A DNA stretch of 64,000 nucleotides from an uncultured Candidatus Melainabacteria bacterium (GCA_934667125.1 CAKULF010000008.1:1-64000), one strand, 5' to 3'. Shown: positions 26,351 to 36,292, numbered from the stretch's first letter. The notes: generated by a model not told the origin, from the letters alone. Numbers and translations: made by a program.

Positions 26351-26626
26351 CTAGAGGCTGTTATAATATCTTGGCGAATATCTTTGTCTTGCGGACAATC
26401 CGTATTGTTGACCTCTTGTAATATTTGGATATTTATTATAAGAAGTTGGATATTTGATATTCCTTGTTGGTAATTGATTATATTGCCTTTGCCTTCTTAA
26501 TGCACTAGCTCTTTGATTTTGTAACTGTTGGTTTATTCCAACATATTTATTGAAGCTATACTCTCCAAATTCCACAGCAGAGGAAAAATTAACAAATAAT
26601 AATAAAATTATTAAAAAATATCTCAT
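26351..26626 (-). CDS. Small secreted Arg/Tyr/Gln-rich protein
   Basis: 91 residues. Signal peptide 1-17 (hydrophobic ILLLFVNFSSA), then a mature part dominated by Gln, Arg, Tyr and Asn with recurring QR, KYP and RYSP motifs; strongly basic and probably disordered. No ribosome binding site precedes the ATG and a strong promoter ends six bases before it, so translation may be leaderless. Function unknown. Confidence 0.62.
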   Translation of the reverse strand: MRYFLIILLLFVNFSSAVEFGEYSFNKYVGINQQLQNQRASALRRQRQYNQLPTRNIKYPTSYNKYPNITRGQQYGLSARQRYSPRYYNSL

Positions 26627-26632
26627 ATAATA

Positions 26633-26660
26633 ATTATAAAGTTTTTGAAAAAAATTTCAA
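26633..26660 (-). promoter_or_regulatory. Promoter of the small secreted gene (leaderless)
   Basis: On the minus strand TTGAAA (26660-26655), 16-bp spacer, TATAAT (26638-26633). Only six bases separate the -10 box from the ATG at 26626, so the transcript should begin at or very near the start codon. Confidence 0.7.
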
Positions 26661-26673
26661 TTTTCGCTAAAAT
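26645..26673 (+). promoter_or_regulatory. Promoter of rmuC
   Basis: TTGAAA (26645-26650), 17-bp spacer, TAAAAT (26668-26673), 23 bp upstream of the rmuC TTG start. Its -35 box is one arm of the palindrome TTGAAAAAAATTTCAA; the other arm is the -35 box of the divergent gene. Confidence 0.72.
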
Positions 26674-26696
26674 CAAAGTAAAAAAGTGAGGTTAAT

Positions 26697-27665
26697 TTGT
26701 TAAATTATATTTTTATAGCGGTGGTTGCTTTTTGTTTTGGCTTTATGATAGCTAAATTATCTAAAAAGGATGAAGTGAAAACTTGTCTTGATGATTTAAA
26801 AAAGAATTTAGATGAATATATTAAAAATGATGAGAAAAACCGCCTTGAAACGCAATATATTGTTAAATCGGCGGTCGAATTAAATAAACTTTTAACAACA
26901 AATCAAAATCTAAAAGGAAAATTTGGGGAAGATTGTCTTGAAAATGTTATAAAATATTGTTTTCCGCAAAATAAATTAAACTATATTAAACAATATTCAA
27001 CTTTAAATTCTGATGATAAATCAATTAAGCCTGATTATCTTATTAATCTTCCAAATGATAAAAATATGATTATAGATTGCAAACTTAATCTTGAAAAGTA
27101 TATTGAATACAAACAAGCGTCGGATGAAATCAAATTAAATAAGAAAAAAGAACTGATAGCGGATATTAATTCAACTGTTAATTCTTTGGCTAATAAAAAA
27201 TATGAAACAGCAAAAAACCTTATCCAGCCTGATTTTATATTGATGTATATTCCGCTTGAGAGCGTTTTAACTTTGATTTATACGGATAGTGATTTTTTGT
27301 CCGTTGTTAAAAATGCAAATGAAAAGAATATTATAATTGTTGGAAATTCTTCGATTTTAACGACTTTAAGGCTTGTTAATCTTCTTTGGGCGCAAAATAA
27401 GCAACAAGAAAATATTGAAAACATTATCAATATTGCCCAAAATATTTATGATTTAATTGCAAATCATTCTCAAAATTTATATAATTTAAAACAAATCATT
27501 AACCAAAATACGGAAACTTTTAATAAAGAGTTTGAAAAATTTTCAGAAAATAGCAAGATTTTTAAAGAAACTCAAAAGCTAAAGGATTTTGGACTTGAAG
27601 CAAAAAATAAAAAAATAGGTTCAAAAATTTCAACAAATGAAATTCAAGAAGAATTTTTAAAATAA
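26697..27665 (+). CDS. rmuC: RmuC-family DNA recombination protein
   Basis: 322 residues from a TTG start with GAGG 5 nt upstream. An N-terminal membrane helix (2-20), a coiled-coil stretch, and then the RmuC nuclease-like core: LKGKFGEDCLENVIKYCF, KPDYLINLPNDKNMIIDCKLNL (the D...D.K pattern of the PD-(D/E)xK fold), FILMYIPLES and ILTTLRLVNLLW. E. coli RmuC limits inversions at short inverted repeats. Shorter than many homologs but the core is complete. Confidence 0.9.
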   Translation: MLNYIFIAVVAFCFGFMIAKLSKKDEVKTCLDDLKKNLDEYIKNDEKNRLETQYIVKSAVELNKLLTTNQNLKGKFGEDCLENVIKYCFPQNKLNYIKQYSTLNSDDKSIKPDYLINLPNDKNMIIDCKLNLEKYIEYKQASDEIKLNKKKELIADINSTVNSLANKKYETAKNLIQPDFILMYIPLESVLTLIYTDSDFLSVVKNANEKNIIIVGNSSILTTLRLVNLLWAQNKQQENIENIINIAQNIYDLIANHSQNLYNLKQIINQNTETFNKEFEKFSENSKIFKETQKLKDFGLEAKNKKIGSKISTNEIQEEFLK

Positions 27666-27692
27666 AAAAGCCCTAAAATTAGGGCTTTTTAA
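27665..27692. terminator. Bidirectional terminator (rmuC/leuS)
   Basis: 12-bp stem AAAAAGCCCTAA/TTAGGGCTTTTT with a two-base loop, A-rich before and T-rich after; separates the converging rmuC and leuS genes. Confidence 0.88.
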
Positions 27693-27707
27693 ATATATAT
27701 TTTTTAG

Positions 27708-30179
27708 CTATTTAACAACAATGTTAACCAATTTGTTTGGAACAACAATTGTTTTAACAATGGTTTTATCTTTAATTGCTTCAGAAACTTTTTCAGATTT
27801 TTCTGCAAGCTTTTCTAATTCATCATTTGATAAACCGTCTTGAGCTTCGATTTTGTCTTTAATTTTTCCGTTAACTTGAACAATTAAAGTAATTGCTGAT
27901 TTTTTAGCTAAATCATCATCATATTTTGGCCAAGCTTCTTTGTGAATTGAAGTCGTTGCGCCAAGTGATGAATAAATTTCTTCTGCCATAAATACGCAAA
28001 CAGGTGAAACAAGTTTTAATAAAGTTAATAAAGCAAAGCTTAAAACATCATTATTAATAGCGTTTTCATCTTTTGTATATTCATAAATTGCATTTGTAAA
28101 TTCTCTATAACGAGAAATTACAGTATTAAATTGAAATTCATTTTCAATGTCGTTTGTAATTCTTTTAATTGAAATATGAACTTCTCGAACCATATCTTCA
28201 TCTTTTTTGGATAGAGATTTGATATCGAAATTATAGTTTAGATTGATTTTGTCTTGGAATTTTGAAAATAGTCTATAAATTCTGCAAATGAATTTATAAC
28301 ATCCTTCAACTCCAGCATCTGTCCAATCGAAATCACGAGCAGGTGGTGAATCAGACAAGATGAATAATCTTGCAGTATCTGCCCCATAATTTTTATAAAT
28401 ATCATCAGGATCAACCGTGTTGCCTTTAGATTTAGACATTTTTGAACCATCTTTAAGAACCATACCTTGAGTTAAAAGGTTGCTGAACGGTTCGTCAAAG
28501 TCCAACAAATTGCAATCTCTAAGAGCTTTTGTAAAGAATCTTGAGTATAATAAGTGCAAAATGGCATGTTCAATACCGCCAATATATTGATCAACAGGCA
28601 ACCATTTGTTTACTAAATCTCTATCAAAACATTTTTCAGAGTTTCTAGCGTCGGAATATCTTAAATAATACCAGCTTGAGCAAACAAACGTGTCCATTGT
28701 GTCGGTATCTCGAGTAGCTTCAGCGCCGCATTTTGGACAAATACATTTTTTAAATGTCGGGCTTGTTTCAATCGGAGATTTTCCTTGAACAGAAAAATCA
28801 ACGTCAGTTGGAAGCATTACAGGTAAATCTTTTTCATCTACCGCAACTTCGCCGCAATGCGGGCAATATATGATTGGAATTGGCGCTCCCCAATATCTTT
28901 GACGAGAAATCAACCAATCACGCAAACGATATTGTGTTTTAAATTCGCCAAAACCGTTTTTAACAGCATATTCGCTGATTTTTTGTTTAGCTTCAGCATA
29001 ACCCAAACCGTTAAATTCGCCGCTATTTATTAATCTTGTATTTTCTTTGTTTTCATATACTTTATCAGCTTCAAAATCATCCCCATCAATAACTTGAATC
29101 ATTGGAAGATTATATTTTTTAGCAAAAGCAAAGTCACGGCTATCATGATAAGGTACAGCCATAACAGCGCCTGTTCCATAATCAACAAGAGCATAATCCG
29201 CAACCCAAACAGGGCATTTTCTTCCTGTGAACGGATTAATTATATGAGTTCCAAGTGGAACGCCTGTTTTAACTCTTTCTGTTGATAATCTTTCAATTTC
29301 GGATAATTTTTTAGCATTTTGTCTATATTCTTCAACTGCTTGTTTATTTTCAGGTGTTGTTAATTTTTCAATATCTTTATATTCAGGCGCAACAACAAGA
29401 TAAGTTATACCATAAGCAGTGTCGGCACGAGTAGTATAAACAGGAATTTCAACGTCATCAAGCTCTGCAACTTTGAATTTCAAAATTGTACCTTTAGATT
29501 TTCCTATCCAATTAGCTTGCATAGTTTTAACGTTATCGCCCCAACCTTTTAATTTATCAAGGTCTTGAAGAAGCTCTTCTGCGTAATCTGTGATTTTGAA
29601 GAACCATTGAGAAAGATTTTTCTTCGTAACTTCACTATCACATCTCCAGCATTTTCCGTCTATAACTTGTTCGTTGGCTAAAACTGTCGAACATTTTTCG
29701 CACCAATTAACCGGAGCGGTTTTTTTATAAGCCAAACCTTTTTTGTATAGTTGTAAAAATAGCCATTGAGTCCATTTATAATATTCAGGCAGACAAGTTG
29801 TAACTTCTCTATCCCAATCAACGCTTAAACCAAGCTTTTTAAGTTGAGTTTTCATATAAGCAATGTTATCCAGTGTCCAAGTTTGAGGGTTTGCACCATG
29901 TTGAATAGCAGCATTTTCAGCAGGCAGACCAAAGCTATCCCAACCCATTGGGTGAAGAACATTGTAGCCTTGCGCTGTTTTAAAACGAGCAACAACGTCT
30001 GTGATTGTATAATTTCTGACATGTCCCATGTGAAGTTTTCCTGATGGATATGGAAACATTGATAGAGCAAAATATTTTGGTTTCGGACTGTTGTTGTCAA
30101 CTTTGTATGGGTTTTCTTTTTCCCAAATATCAAACCATTTTTTTTCGATTTGCTGTGGATAATACTCTTTTTCTAGCAT
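27708..30179 (-). CDS. leuS: Leucyl-tRNA synthetase
   Basis: 823 residues. Class I signatures HMGH at 50-53 (PYPSGKLHMGHVRNY) and KMSKS near residue 580. The editing insertion CP1 carries TTRADTAYG and an intact YHDSRDFAFA motif; two Cys pairs (CEKC...CWRC and CPHC...CPKC) are zinc knuckles. The C-terminal anticodon and leucyl-specific domains are present. Last gene of the hom-thrC-leuS run, 18 bp after thrC. Confidence 0.97.
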   Translation of the reverse strand: MLEKEYYPQQIEKKWFDIWEKENPYKVDNNSPKPKYFALSMFPYPSGKLHMGHVRNYTITDVVARFKTAQGYNVLHPMGWDSFGLPAENAAIQHGANPQTWTLDNIAYMKTQLKKLGLSVDWDREVTTCLPEYYKWTQWLFLQLYKKGLAYKKTAPVNWCEKCSTVLANEQVIDGKCWRCDSEVTKKNLSQWFFKITDYAEELLQDLDKLKGWGDNVKTMQANWIGKSKGTILKFKVAELDDVEIPVYTTRADTAYGITYLVVAPEYKDIEKLTTPENKQAVEEYRQNAKKLSEIERLSTERVKTGVPLGTHIINPFTGRKCPVWVADYALVDYGTGAVMAVPYHDSRDFAFAKKYNLPMIQVIDGDDFEADKVYENKENTRLINSGEFNGLGYAEAKQKISEYAVKNGFGEFKTQYRLRDWLISRQRYWGAPIPIIYCPHCGEVAVDEKDLPVMLPTDVDFSVQGKSPIETSPTFKKCICPKCGAEATRDTDTMDTFVCSSWYYLRYSDARNSEKCFDRDLVNKWLPVDQYIGGIEHAILHLLYSRFFTKALRDCNLLDFDEPFSNLLTQGMVLKDGSKMSKSKGNTVDPDDIYKNYGADTARLFILSDSPPARDFDWTDAGVEGCYKFICRIYRLFSKFQDKINLNYNFDIKSLSKKDEDMVREVHISIKRITNDIENEFQFNTVISRYREFTNAIYEYTKDENAINNDVLSFALLTLLKLVSPVCVFMAEEIYSSLGATTSIHKEAWPKYDDDLAKKSAITLIVQVNGKIKDKIEAQDGLSNDELEKLAEKSEKVSEAIKDKTIVKTIVVPNKLVNIVVK

Positions 30180-30197
30180 TTTTATTTCCTATTTTCC

Positions 30198-31247
30198 TTA
30201 TTCATTAATAATATTTATAATATCTTCGATTTTGCTTGTAGTGTGGTGTACAACAGCGTTTGAGTGGTCTATTGCTGTTGTCGGGTCTTTTAAGCCGTTA
30301 CCTGTTAAAATACAAACAACATTGCTTCCCTCTTTAACTTGGTCTTTTAATTTGATTAAGCCTGCAACAGAAGCAATTGAACCGGGTTCAGCAAAAACAC
30401 CCTCTTGTCTTGCTAAAAGTCTATAAGCTTCAAGAATTTCTTCATCAGTCACCATATCAATAGTTCCTTTTGATTCATCTCGAGCAGCTTCAGCGTATTT
30501 CCAACTTGCAGGATTACCTATTCTTATTGCTGTTGCAATGGTTTCAGGATTATCTACTTTGTGTCCTAAAACAATCGGCGCAGCGCCAGCGGCTTGAATT
30601 CCCATCATTTTAGGTAATTTAGTACATTTTTTATCTTGATAATATTCTTTATAGCCTTTCCAGTATGCTGTTATATTGCCTGCGTTTCCTACAGGAATAA
30701 AGTGATAATCAGGAGCGTCAGTCAAAGCGTCAACAATTTCAAAAGCACCTGTTTTTTGACCTTCAATTCTGTATGGATTAACGGAATTAACAAGCGTAAT
30801 CGGGTATTTTGCGCTGATTTCACGAACTCTATCAAGCGCTTCATCAAAATTTCCTTTAATTGCAATAACTTTTGCGCCATACATCATAGCTTGAGATAAT
30901 TTTCCCATTGCAATGTGACCGTCGGGAATTAAAACATAGCATTTTATTTTTGCTCTAGCCGCATAAGCCGCAGCAGAAGCCGAGGTGTTGCCTGTTGAAG
31001 CGCAAATAATAGCGTTTGAACCCTCTTCAACAGCTTTTGTAACAGCCATTGTCATGCCCCTATCTTTAAAGCTTCCTGTTGGGTTTAAACCCTCGTATTT
31101 TAAATATATATTGGCATTCAAGCCGATTGCTTTAGCTAGATTTTTAGTTTTAATTAAAGGAGTGTTACCCTCGCAAAGCGAAATAACGGGAGTTTGCTCT
31201 GTTACAGGTAAATATTTTCTATATTTTTCAATTAATCCACTATACAT
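30198..31247 (-). CDS. thrC: Threonine synthase
   Basis: 349 residues, the short bacterial form. PLP lysine Lys61 in NPTGSFKDRGM; ASTGNTSASAAAYAA is the substrate/phosphate site and PVGNAGNITAYWKGY the PLP-phosphate loop. Converts O-phosphohomoserine to threonine. Starts 2 bp after hom. Homoserine kinase is not in the window. Confidence 0.95.
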   Translation of the reverse strand: MYSGLIEKYRKYLPVTEQTPVISLCEGNTPLIKTKNLAKAIGLNANIYLKYEGLNPTGSFKDRGMTMAVTKAVEEGSNAIICASTGNTSASAAAYAARAKIKCYVLIPDGHIAMGKLSQAMMYGAKVIAIKGNFDEALDRVREISAKYPITLVNSVNPYRIEGQKTGAFEIVDALTDAPDYHFIPVGNAGNITAYWKGYKEYYQDKKCTKLPKMMGIQAAGAAPIVLGHKVDNPETIATAIRIGNPASWKYAEAARDESKGTIDMVTDEEILEAYRLLARQEGVFAEPGSIASVAGLIKLKDQVKEGSNVVCILTGNGLKDPTTAIDHSNAVVHHTTSKIEDIINIINE

Positions 31248-31249
31248 AA

Positions 31250-32515
31250 TTACATTACCCTTATTTTATTAACTATTCTGATATCTCCTGTTTTTTCAAG
31301 AGATTTTATCATATCATTCATGTTTTCTTCTTTTGAATTTTCCGTTAAAACAAGAATTGTGGCGCTTCCATCCTCATTTATTCCTTTTTGAACAACAGAA
31401 GCCAAATTAATTTTATATTTTTCACAAGCGCAACCGATTCTTCCGATTATACCAAGTTGGTTTTTGGTTTCAATTCTTAAATAATAACAGTTTGTTGTGT
31501 CTTTTATGTTCGTTTGAGCTGCATATTCTTTATGATGGCAAACCGTCATAGGAAGAATATTTTCTTTTTTCAAATCAAATTCAGATTTAATGGATAAAAT
31601 ATCTCCAACTACGGATGATGTTGTTGGAAATTCGCCTGCCCCTGGGCCTACAAACATAACCGTATTAACAGGAAAACCGTTTAATAATACAGCGTTCGTT
31701 GCGTTTTTAATTTCCGAAATAGCTTTTTCTTTTTTGACAAGCATAGGATGAACCCTTATATCAAGCGATTCATTATCTTCATCTTTTTTTGCTTGAGCAA
31801 TAAGCTTAATTTTATAGCCCAATTCGTTTGCTATTTGAATATCAAGAGAAGAAATTTTTGTTATTCCCTCATGATAAATCTTATTAACGTCAATTCTTTT
31901 GTTAAATACGATGTTTGCTAAAATTGCTATTTTAAACATAGCGTCAAACCCCTCAACGTCGTTTGTTGGGTCAGTTTCAGCAAAACCAAGCTCTTGAGCT
32001 TTTTTAAGACAATCTTCATAAGAAAGATTTTCTTCTTCCATTTTTGTTAGGATGTAGTTTGTTGTTCCGTTTAAAATCCCTGCAACGGACGTAAAGTCGT
32101 TTGCCTTTAAACTTTGTTTGATTGGCATAATTATTGGAATTCCGCCTGCAACTGCTGCTTCGTATAATAAAGCAACATTGTTTTCTCTTGCACAATCACA
32201 AACTTCAGCACCAAATTTAGCCAACAATTCTTTGTTTGCCGTTACAATGTGTTTGCCGTTTTTCATAGCGGTAATCAATGTGTCTTTAATTTCTAATCCG
32301 CCCGCTACTTCAACAATAACATCAATATTAGGATTTGTTGCCAATTCCATTGGGTTGTTTGTTAAAGCTTGAACTTCAACATCTCTTTTTTTGTTTAAAT
32401 TTTTAACACAAGCTTGAACAATTTCGATATCATCATATTTTGATAATACTTTAACAACTCCGCTACCAACTGTTCCAAGTCCGATTAATCCGATTTTTAA
32501 TTTATTATTTTCCAT
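31250..32515 (-). CDS. hom: Homoserine dehydrogenase with ACT domain
   Basis: 421 residues. NAD(P)-binding GLGTVGSGV at 12-20, VEVAGG, TANKELLAKFG, and AVAGGIPIIMPIKQSL and GILNGTTNYILTKM in the catalytic domain. The C-terminal ~75 residues (YYLRIETKNQLGIIGRIGC...) form an ACT domain, so threonine feedback inhibition is expected. First gene of hom-thrC-leuS; there is no leader peptide or attenuator in the 72 bp upstream. Confidence 0.96.
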   Translation of the reverse strand: MENNKLKIGLIGLGTVGSGVVKVLSKYDDIEIVQACVKNLNKKRDVEVQALTNNPMELATNPNIDVIVEVAGGLEIKDTLITAMKNGKHIVTANKELLAKFGAEVCDCARENNVALLYEAAVAGGIPIIMPIKQSLKANDFTSVAGILNGTTNYILTKMEEENLSYEDCLKKAQELGFAETDPTNDVEGFDAMFKIAILANIVFNKRIDVNKIYHEGITKISSLDIQIANELGYKIKLIAQAKKDEDNESLDIRVHPMLVKKEKAISEIKNATNAVLLNGFPVNTVMFVGPGAGEFPTTSSVVGDILSIKSEFDLKKENILPMTVCHHKEYAAQTNIKDTTNCYYLRIETKNQLGIIGRIGCACEKYKINLASVVQKGINEDGSATILVLTENSKEENMNDMIKSLEKTGDIRIVNKIRVM

Positions 32516-32587
32516 AAAAAAATAATAGCATAAACTTTTGTTTGTTGTACTATAAATTTATAAAACTATAAAAAAGAGGAAAGAAAG

Positions 32588-34048
32588 ATGAGTGAATTAT
32601 TAAATAAAGGATTTGACGAAGTTAGAGTCAGAATTGCTCCTTCTCCATCCGGAAATTTGCACATTGGAACAGCTAGAACCGCTTTATTTAACTATCTTTT
32701 TGCAAAAAAAGTCGGCGGAAAATATGTTCTAAGAATTGAAGATACAGATTTGGATAGAAGTTCTGAAGCTTATAAACAAAACATTTTTGATAGCTTAAAA
32801 GCTCTAGGCTTAAATTGGGATGAAGGTCCGGACGTTGGCGGACCATACGGACCATATAAACAATCTGAAAGATTTGATATTTATCCTAAATTTGCTCAAA
32901 AATTAATTGATATGGGATATGCTTATGAATGTTTTTGTTCTAACGAAGATTTGGATAAAGAACACGAAATCGCTGAACAAAAGAAAATCCCTTATAAATA
33001 TTCAAGAAAATGTTTAAATTTAACCAAAGAAGAAAAAGACGCTCTAAAAGCGAAAGGAATTGTTCCATCTATTCGTTTCAAAGTTCCTTATAAAGAACTT
33101 GTATTTAACGATATGGTTAAAGGTGAATTAAAATTTGATACATCTTTAATCGGCGATTTTGCTATTATGAAATCAAACGGAACTCCAACATATAATTTTG
33201 CTGTTGTGGTTGATGATATGTTGATGAAAATTTCTCACGTTATTCGTGGGGAAGACCATATTTCAAACACTCCAAAACAAATATTAATATACGAAGCTCT
33301 TGGCGCTCCAATTCCTCAATTTGGACATTTGGGAATGATTTTAGCTCCGGATAGAAGCAAATTATCAAAAAGACACGGCGCAACCGCTGTTTCAGACTTT
33401 ATTAAAGAAGGTTATTTAACAGAAGCATTGTTGAATTTTGTTGCTTTATTAGGTTGGGCGCCATCCGACAGCCAAGAAATTAAAAATGTTGATGAAATTG
33501 CTGCTGATTTTAGAATTCATGAAGTTTCATCTTCTAATTCAATTTTTGAATATGAAAAATTAAACTGGATGAACGGTCAATATATTAAGCACATGGACAT
33601 ATCTAAATTAACAGATTTAGCTCTTCCATTCTTAAATATGTATGACACTTCAAAATATACCAGAAAACAACTTGAACACATTATTGAAGTCACAAGAGAA
33701 CCAATCACATTATTGAAAGATTTGGTAAATGACACTCAATATTTCTTTGAAAAACCAAAATATGATGATGTTAAAGAAATATTAGATGGCGATGTTGCTA
33801 AAATTGTTTTACCTAAATTCCTAGAAGATGTTCAAGGATATGACTTTAATAATGAAGAAGAAATTCACGATAAATTAGGTGAATTAAGAAGCTATTTTAA
33901 AGAAAATAACGGCTTTAAACCAAAAGAAACAATGTGGGCAATACGTTCAGCTTTGACAGGAAGAACTCGTGGAGCTGATATGGTTGCTACTATTCAAATT
34001 TTAGGAAAAGATGAAGTTGTTGAAAGATTGAAAAACTGCATTAAATAA
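32588..34048 (+). CDS. gltX: Glutamyl-tRNA synthetase
   Basis: 486 residues. HIGH-type motif HIGT at 25-28 (SPSGNLHIGTARTALF), class-I KLSKR at about 257 (DRSKLSKRHGA), and GluRS-specific RIEDTDLDRS. A four-Cys zinc site is absent; only CFCS remains, as in many non-proteobacterial enzymes. It may charge tRNA-Gln as well if GatCAB is used; not determinable here. Ribosome binding site AGAGGA. Confidence 0.96.
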   Translation: MSELLNKGFDEVRVRIAPSPSGNLHIGTARTALFNYLFAKKVGGKYVLRIEDTDLDRSSEAYKQNIFDSLKALGLNWDEGPDVGGPYGPYKQSERFDIYPKFAQKLIDMGYAYECFCSNEDLDKEHEIAEQKKIPYKYSRKCLNLTKEEKDALKAKGIVPSIRFKVPYKELVFNDMVKGELKFDTSLIGDFAIMKSNGTPTYNFAVVVDDMLMKISHVIRGEDHISNTPKQILIYEALGAPIPQFGHLGMILAPDRSKLSKRHGATAVSDFIKEGYLTEALLNFVALLGWAPSDSQEIKNVDEIAADFRIHEVSSSNSIFEYEKLNWMNGQYIKHMDISKLTDLALPFLNMYDTSKYTRKQLEHIIEVTREPITLLKDLVNDTQYFFEKPKYDDVKEILDGDVAKIVLPKFLEDVQGYDFNNEEEIHDKLGELRSYFKENNGFKPKETMWAIRSALTGRTRGADMVATIQILGKDEVVERLKNCIK

Positions 34049-34075
34049 CCTAAAATAAAATAATAATAAAAAAAT

Positions 34076-34099
34076 AAACCCTCGAAATTTCGAGGGTTT
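34076..34099. terminator. Bidirectional terminator (gltX / nucleotidyltransferase-like gene)
   Basis: Perfect 12-bp palindromic stem beginning AAACCCTCGAAA. Minus-strand reading is followed by ATTTTTTTATT, a strong T tract for the converging gene that ends at 34141. Confidence 0.85.
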
Positions 34100-34140
34100 A
34101 ATTGTGTTTCAAGTTAAAATATGATTTTGTAGCTATTATA

Positions 34141-36171
34141 TTATCTATTAATAGTTACAGGGATATCTTTAATTTCATCATCTGAAATTTTTCTTGCTTG
34201 TTCAACAGCCATAATTTGACCATTGATATCGTATTTAGCTTCAACTTGAGCTTTTAATTCAGGAGTTGTTGCAACTAAACCTGTTCTTGTGTCAACACAA
34301 TCAAGTGTGTGTTTTCTTTCAAAGTCTTCAAGTTTGAATGTTCCGCTTGCGATATCCATTGTTGTTTTGTATAAAGCATTTAATGAACCGCAATCTGCCC
34401 AAGGTTCGTCTGTTGGAACGGCATAGATTTTTTGATTTCCTAAAATTGCTTTACATTTGCTGATTACAGTGTCATCCAAATATGATGAACCTTCGCCTAA
34501 TACAGGGGCTAATATTTTTCTTATTTCATCATAATTATCTACTTGAGATAAAGTTTTAAGTATTGGAATATATTGTTTTGACCAATCTCTTGTTTCTTTT
34601 GCTTTAGAAGATTTAGAGAAGTATGGTTCAATTTGGTCTAAAACAGCAAATGCTTCTTTTGAAACAGCAAATTGGAATGTGTTTGTTAAGCATTTTTGAT
34701 CAGCCACAGGAGCGTCAGGATTAACAACATATCCATCAGGAATTTCTTTTGGTTTTTCGGCAAATTCAAGAATTTCATTATCTTTGCCTAATTTCATAAT
34801 GCCAAAATTACCTTTAGCGTCTTCTGCTGAAACTTCTTTTGCAATCATAACTACAGCGGCTTTGCCTGTTGCCATAATTTTGTTTGCTTCTGTAACAGCA
34901 TTTGTCATTCTGCTCATAGAATCGTTAGGGAAAATCATTACTGATTTTCTGTCGGGTCTGTTCATAACTTCTTGTAAATCATTTGTATAACCGCCATTAC
35001 CTTTGTTTATACCTGTTTTATTTAGATAGAATTTGATATTAGCATTGTCACCTGATAATGATAATTTACCTTTTGAACAGTCTAAAAGACCTGCGTTGTG
35101 AAGAGTTACAAAAGTTGTTTCCATTGGAGTTAAGCCTGTTGCTGTTCTAAATACTCCTTTTGTTGAAATAGCGCCATCTTTATCGCCGTGTAAAATACCA
35201 CGAGATGAAGCGTTAGTATATTCTGCACGAGAACCAAAACCGCCTGCTAACATAATTAATTGAGTGTCTTTAGCGTTTGGTGCAGCAACGAATGGTTTTA
35301 AAACGATTTCGCCGTCGTTAACTTTTTGAACAAATTCAGCAATTGAAGCTTTAATTTCGTTAACAAATCTGCCATCTTCCATACCGATAACTATTTCAGT
35401 ACCGTTGCCAACAGATTCTGTTGGAGTGTATAAATGAACTTTATCCATTTTAGTTACGAATGGTTTATATCCGTTTTCTTTTTTGGTTATTGGGTCGATT
35501 TGAGTAGCTTCAATTTTTAGCATGCCGTTTGAAGAATCTTTTTTAGTGATAGTGCCTGAATTTGTCATCAATACCATTTGTTTATCTTCAACGGTTGTAA
35601 CGAAGTTATTACCTTTGTTGCCTTTTGTATTTACAAGGTGAACTTCTTCTGTACTTCCAATGCCTCTAACGTTTACGGGAGTTGTTGTAATTTGAATTGT
35701 TTGAACGGCAGCTTCAGATTTATCATCAGCATTTTTTGCGTCAGGTCCTTTAACGAAGTATTCAAGTTTTTGGTCTTGCGTTCCGGGGATTGTGTTGTCA
35801 CCCATTGCTCTTGCTTGCGCTCTAATCCATCTGTCGCCAACTTTTAAGTCTGATTTTTTAGTATCATTTTTTGCAACTCTATCATCTTGAGATTCAAATA
35901 AATATCTGCTTACTTCTGTTGCTTCACCAACGGCTTCGCCACCTGCTGTGAACATTTTATGTGTGTAATGTTCAAGGTCTTGAGCTAATGAAGCTGTGAA
36001 GCTAACTGTTGAAGCTAAAGCCGGATGAGAAGCTTTAATTGCATTGCTAACCGCTAGTGATGGTAGACCGATGTTTTGATTTTGTGCTAATGGATTGCTT
36101 GTTGTGGCATTTGTTTTTGTAAACATGGCACGAGGAGCAAAATTAACACCTTGGATGTTTTGTAATTTCAT
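34141..36171 (-). CDS. Nucleotidyltransferase-like protein with ~300-residue N-terminal extension
   Basis: 676 residues. From about 305 it follows the sugar-nucleotide pyrophosphorylase fold: LAGGFGSR (308-315), a metal Asp at 417 in IFPNDSM, NFGIMKL, FAEKPK (470-475) and the closing AVPTDEPWADCGSLNALY. The Lys of the canonical R-x6-K-x-L/P stretch is not obvious. The first ~300 residues are unrelated: a start like other tagged proteins here (MKLQNIQGVNFAPR) and a beta-rich region of unknown fold. No signal peptide. Likely acts on sugar phosphates but specificity and activity are uncertain. Confidence 0.75.
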   Translation of the reverse strand: MKLQNIQGVNFAPRAMFTKTNATTSNPLAQNQNIGLPSLAVSNAIKASHPALASTVSFTASLAQDLEHYTHKMFTAGGEAVGEATEVSRYLFESQDDRVAKNDTKKSDLKVGDRWIRAQARAMGDNTIPGTQDQKLEYFVKGPDAKNADDKSEAAVQTIQITTTPVNVRGIGSTEEVHLVNTKGNKGNNFVTTVEDKQMVLMTNSGTITKKDSSNGMLKIEATQIDPITKKENGYKPFVTKMDKVHLYTPTESVGNGTEIVIGMEDGRFVNEIKASIAEFVQKVNDGEIVLKPFVAAPNAKDTQLIMLAGGFGSRAEYTNASSRGILHGDKDGAISTKGVFRTATGLTPMETTFVTLHNAGLLDCSKGKLSLSGDNANIKFYLNKTGINKGNGGYTNDLQEVMNRPDRKSVMIFPNDSMSRMTNAVTEANKIMATGKAAVVMIAKEVSAEDAKGNFGIMKLGKDNEILEFAEKPKEIPDGYVVNPDAPVADQKCLTNTFQFAVSKEAFAVLDQIEPYFSKSSKAKETRDWSKQYIPILKTLSQVDNYDEIRKILAPVLGEGSSYLDDTVISKCKAILGNQKIYAVPTDEPWADCGSLNALYKTTMDIASGTFKLEDFERKHTLDCVDTRTGLVATTPELKAQVEAKYDINGQIMAVEQARKISDDEIKDIPVTINR

Positions 36172-36292
36172 ATTTTAACCTTTCAACACTTATGATTTCT
36201 ATCAAATAGTTTTATGCGTTTTTATATGATAAATCATAAAACCAAAAATACAAGTACCGTGAAAAATAATTTTTGCTACTACAAGAACAAAA

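Noticed and set aside
32516..32587. Threonine attenuator or T-box before hom/gltX
   Set aside because: The spacer is 72 bp, with no leader peptide rich in Thr codons, no T-box sequence and no terminator hairpin.
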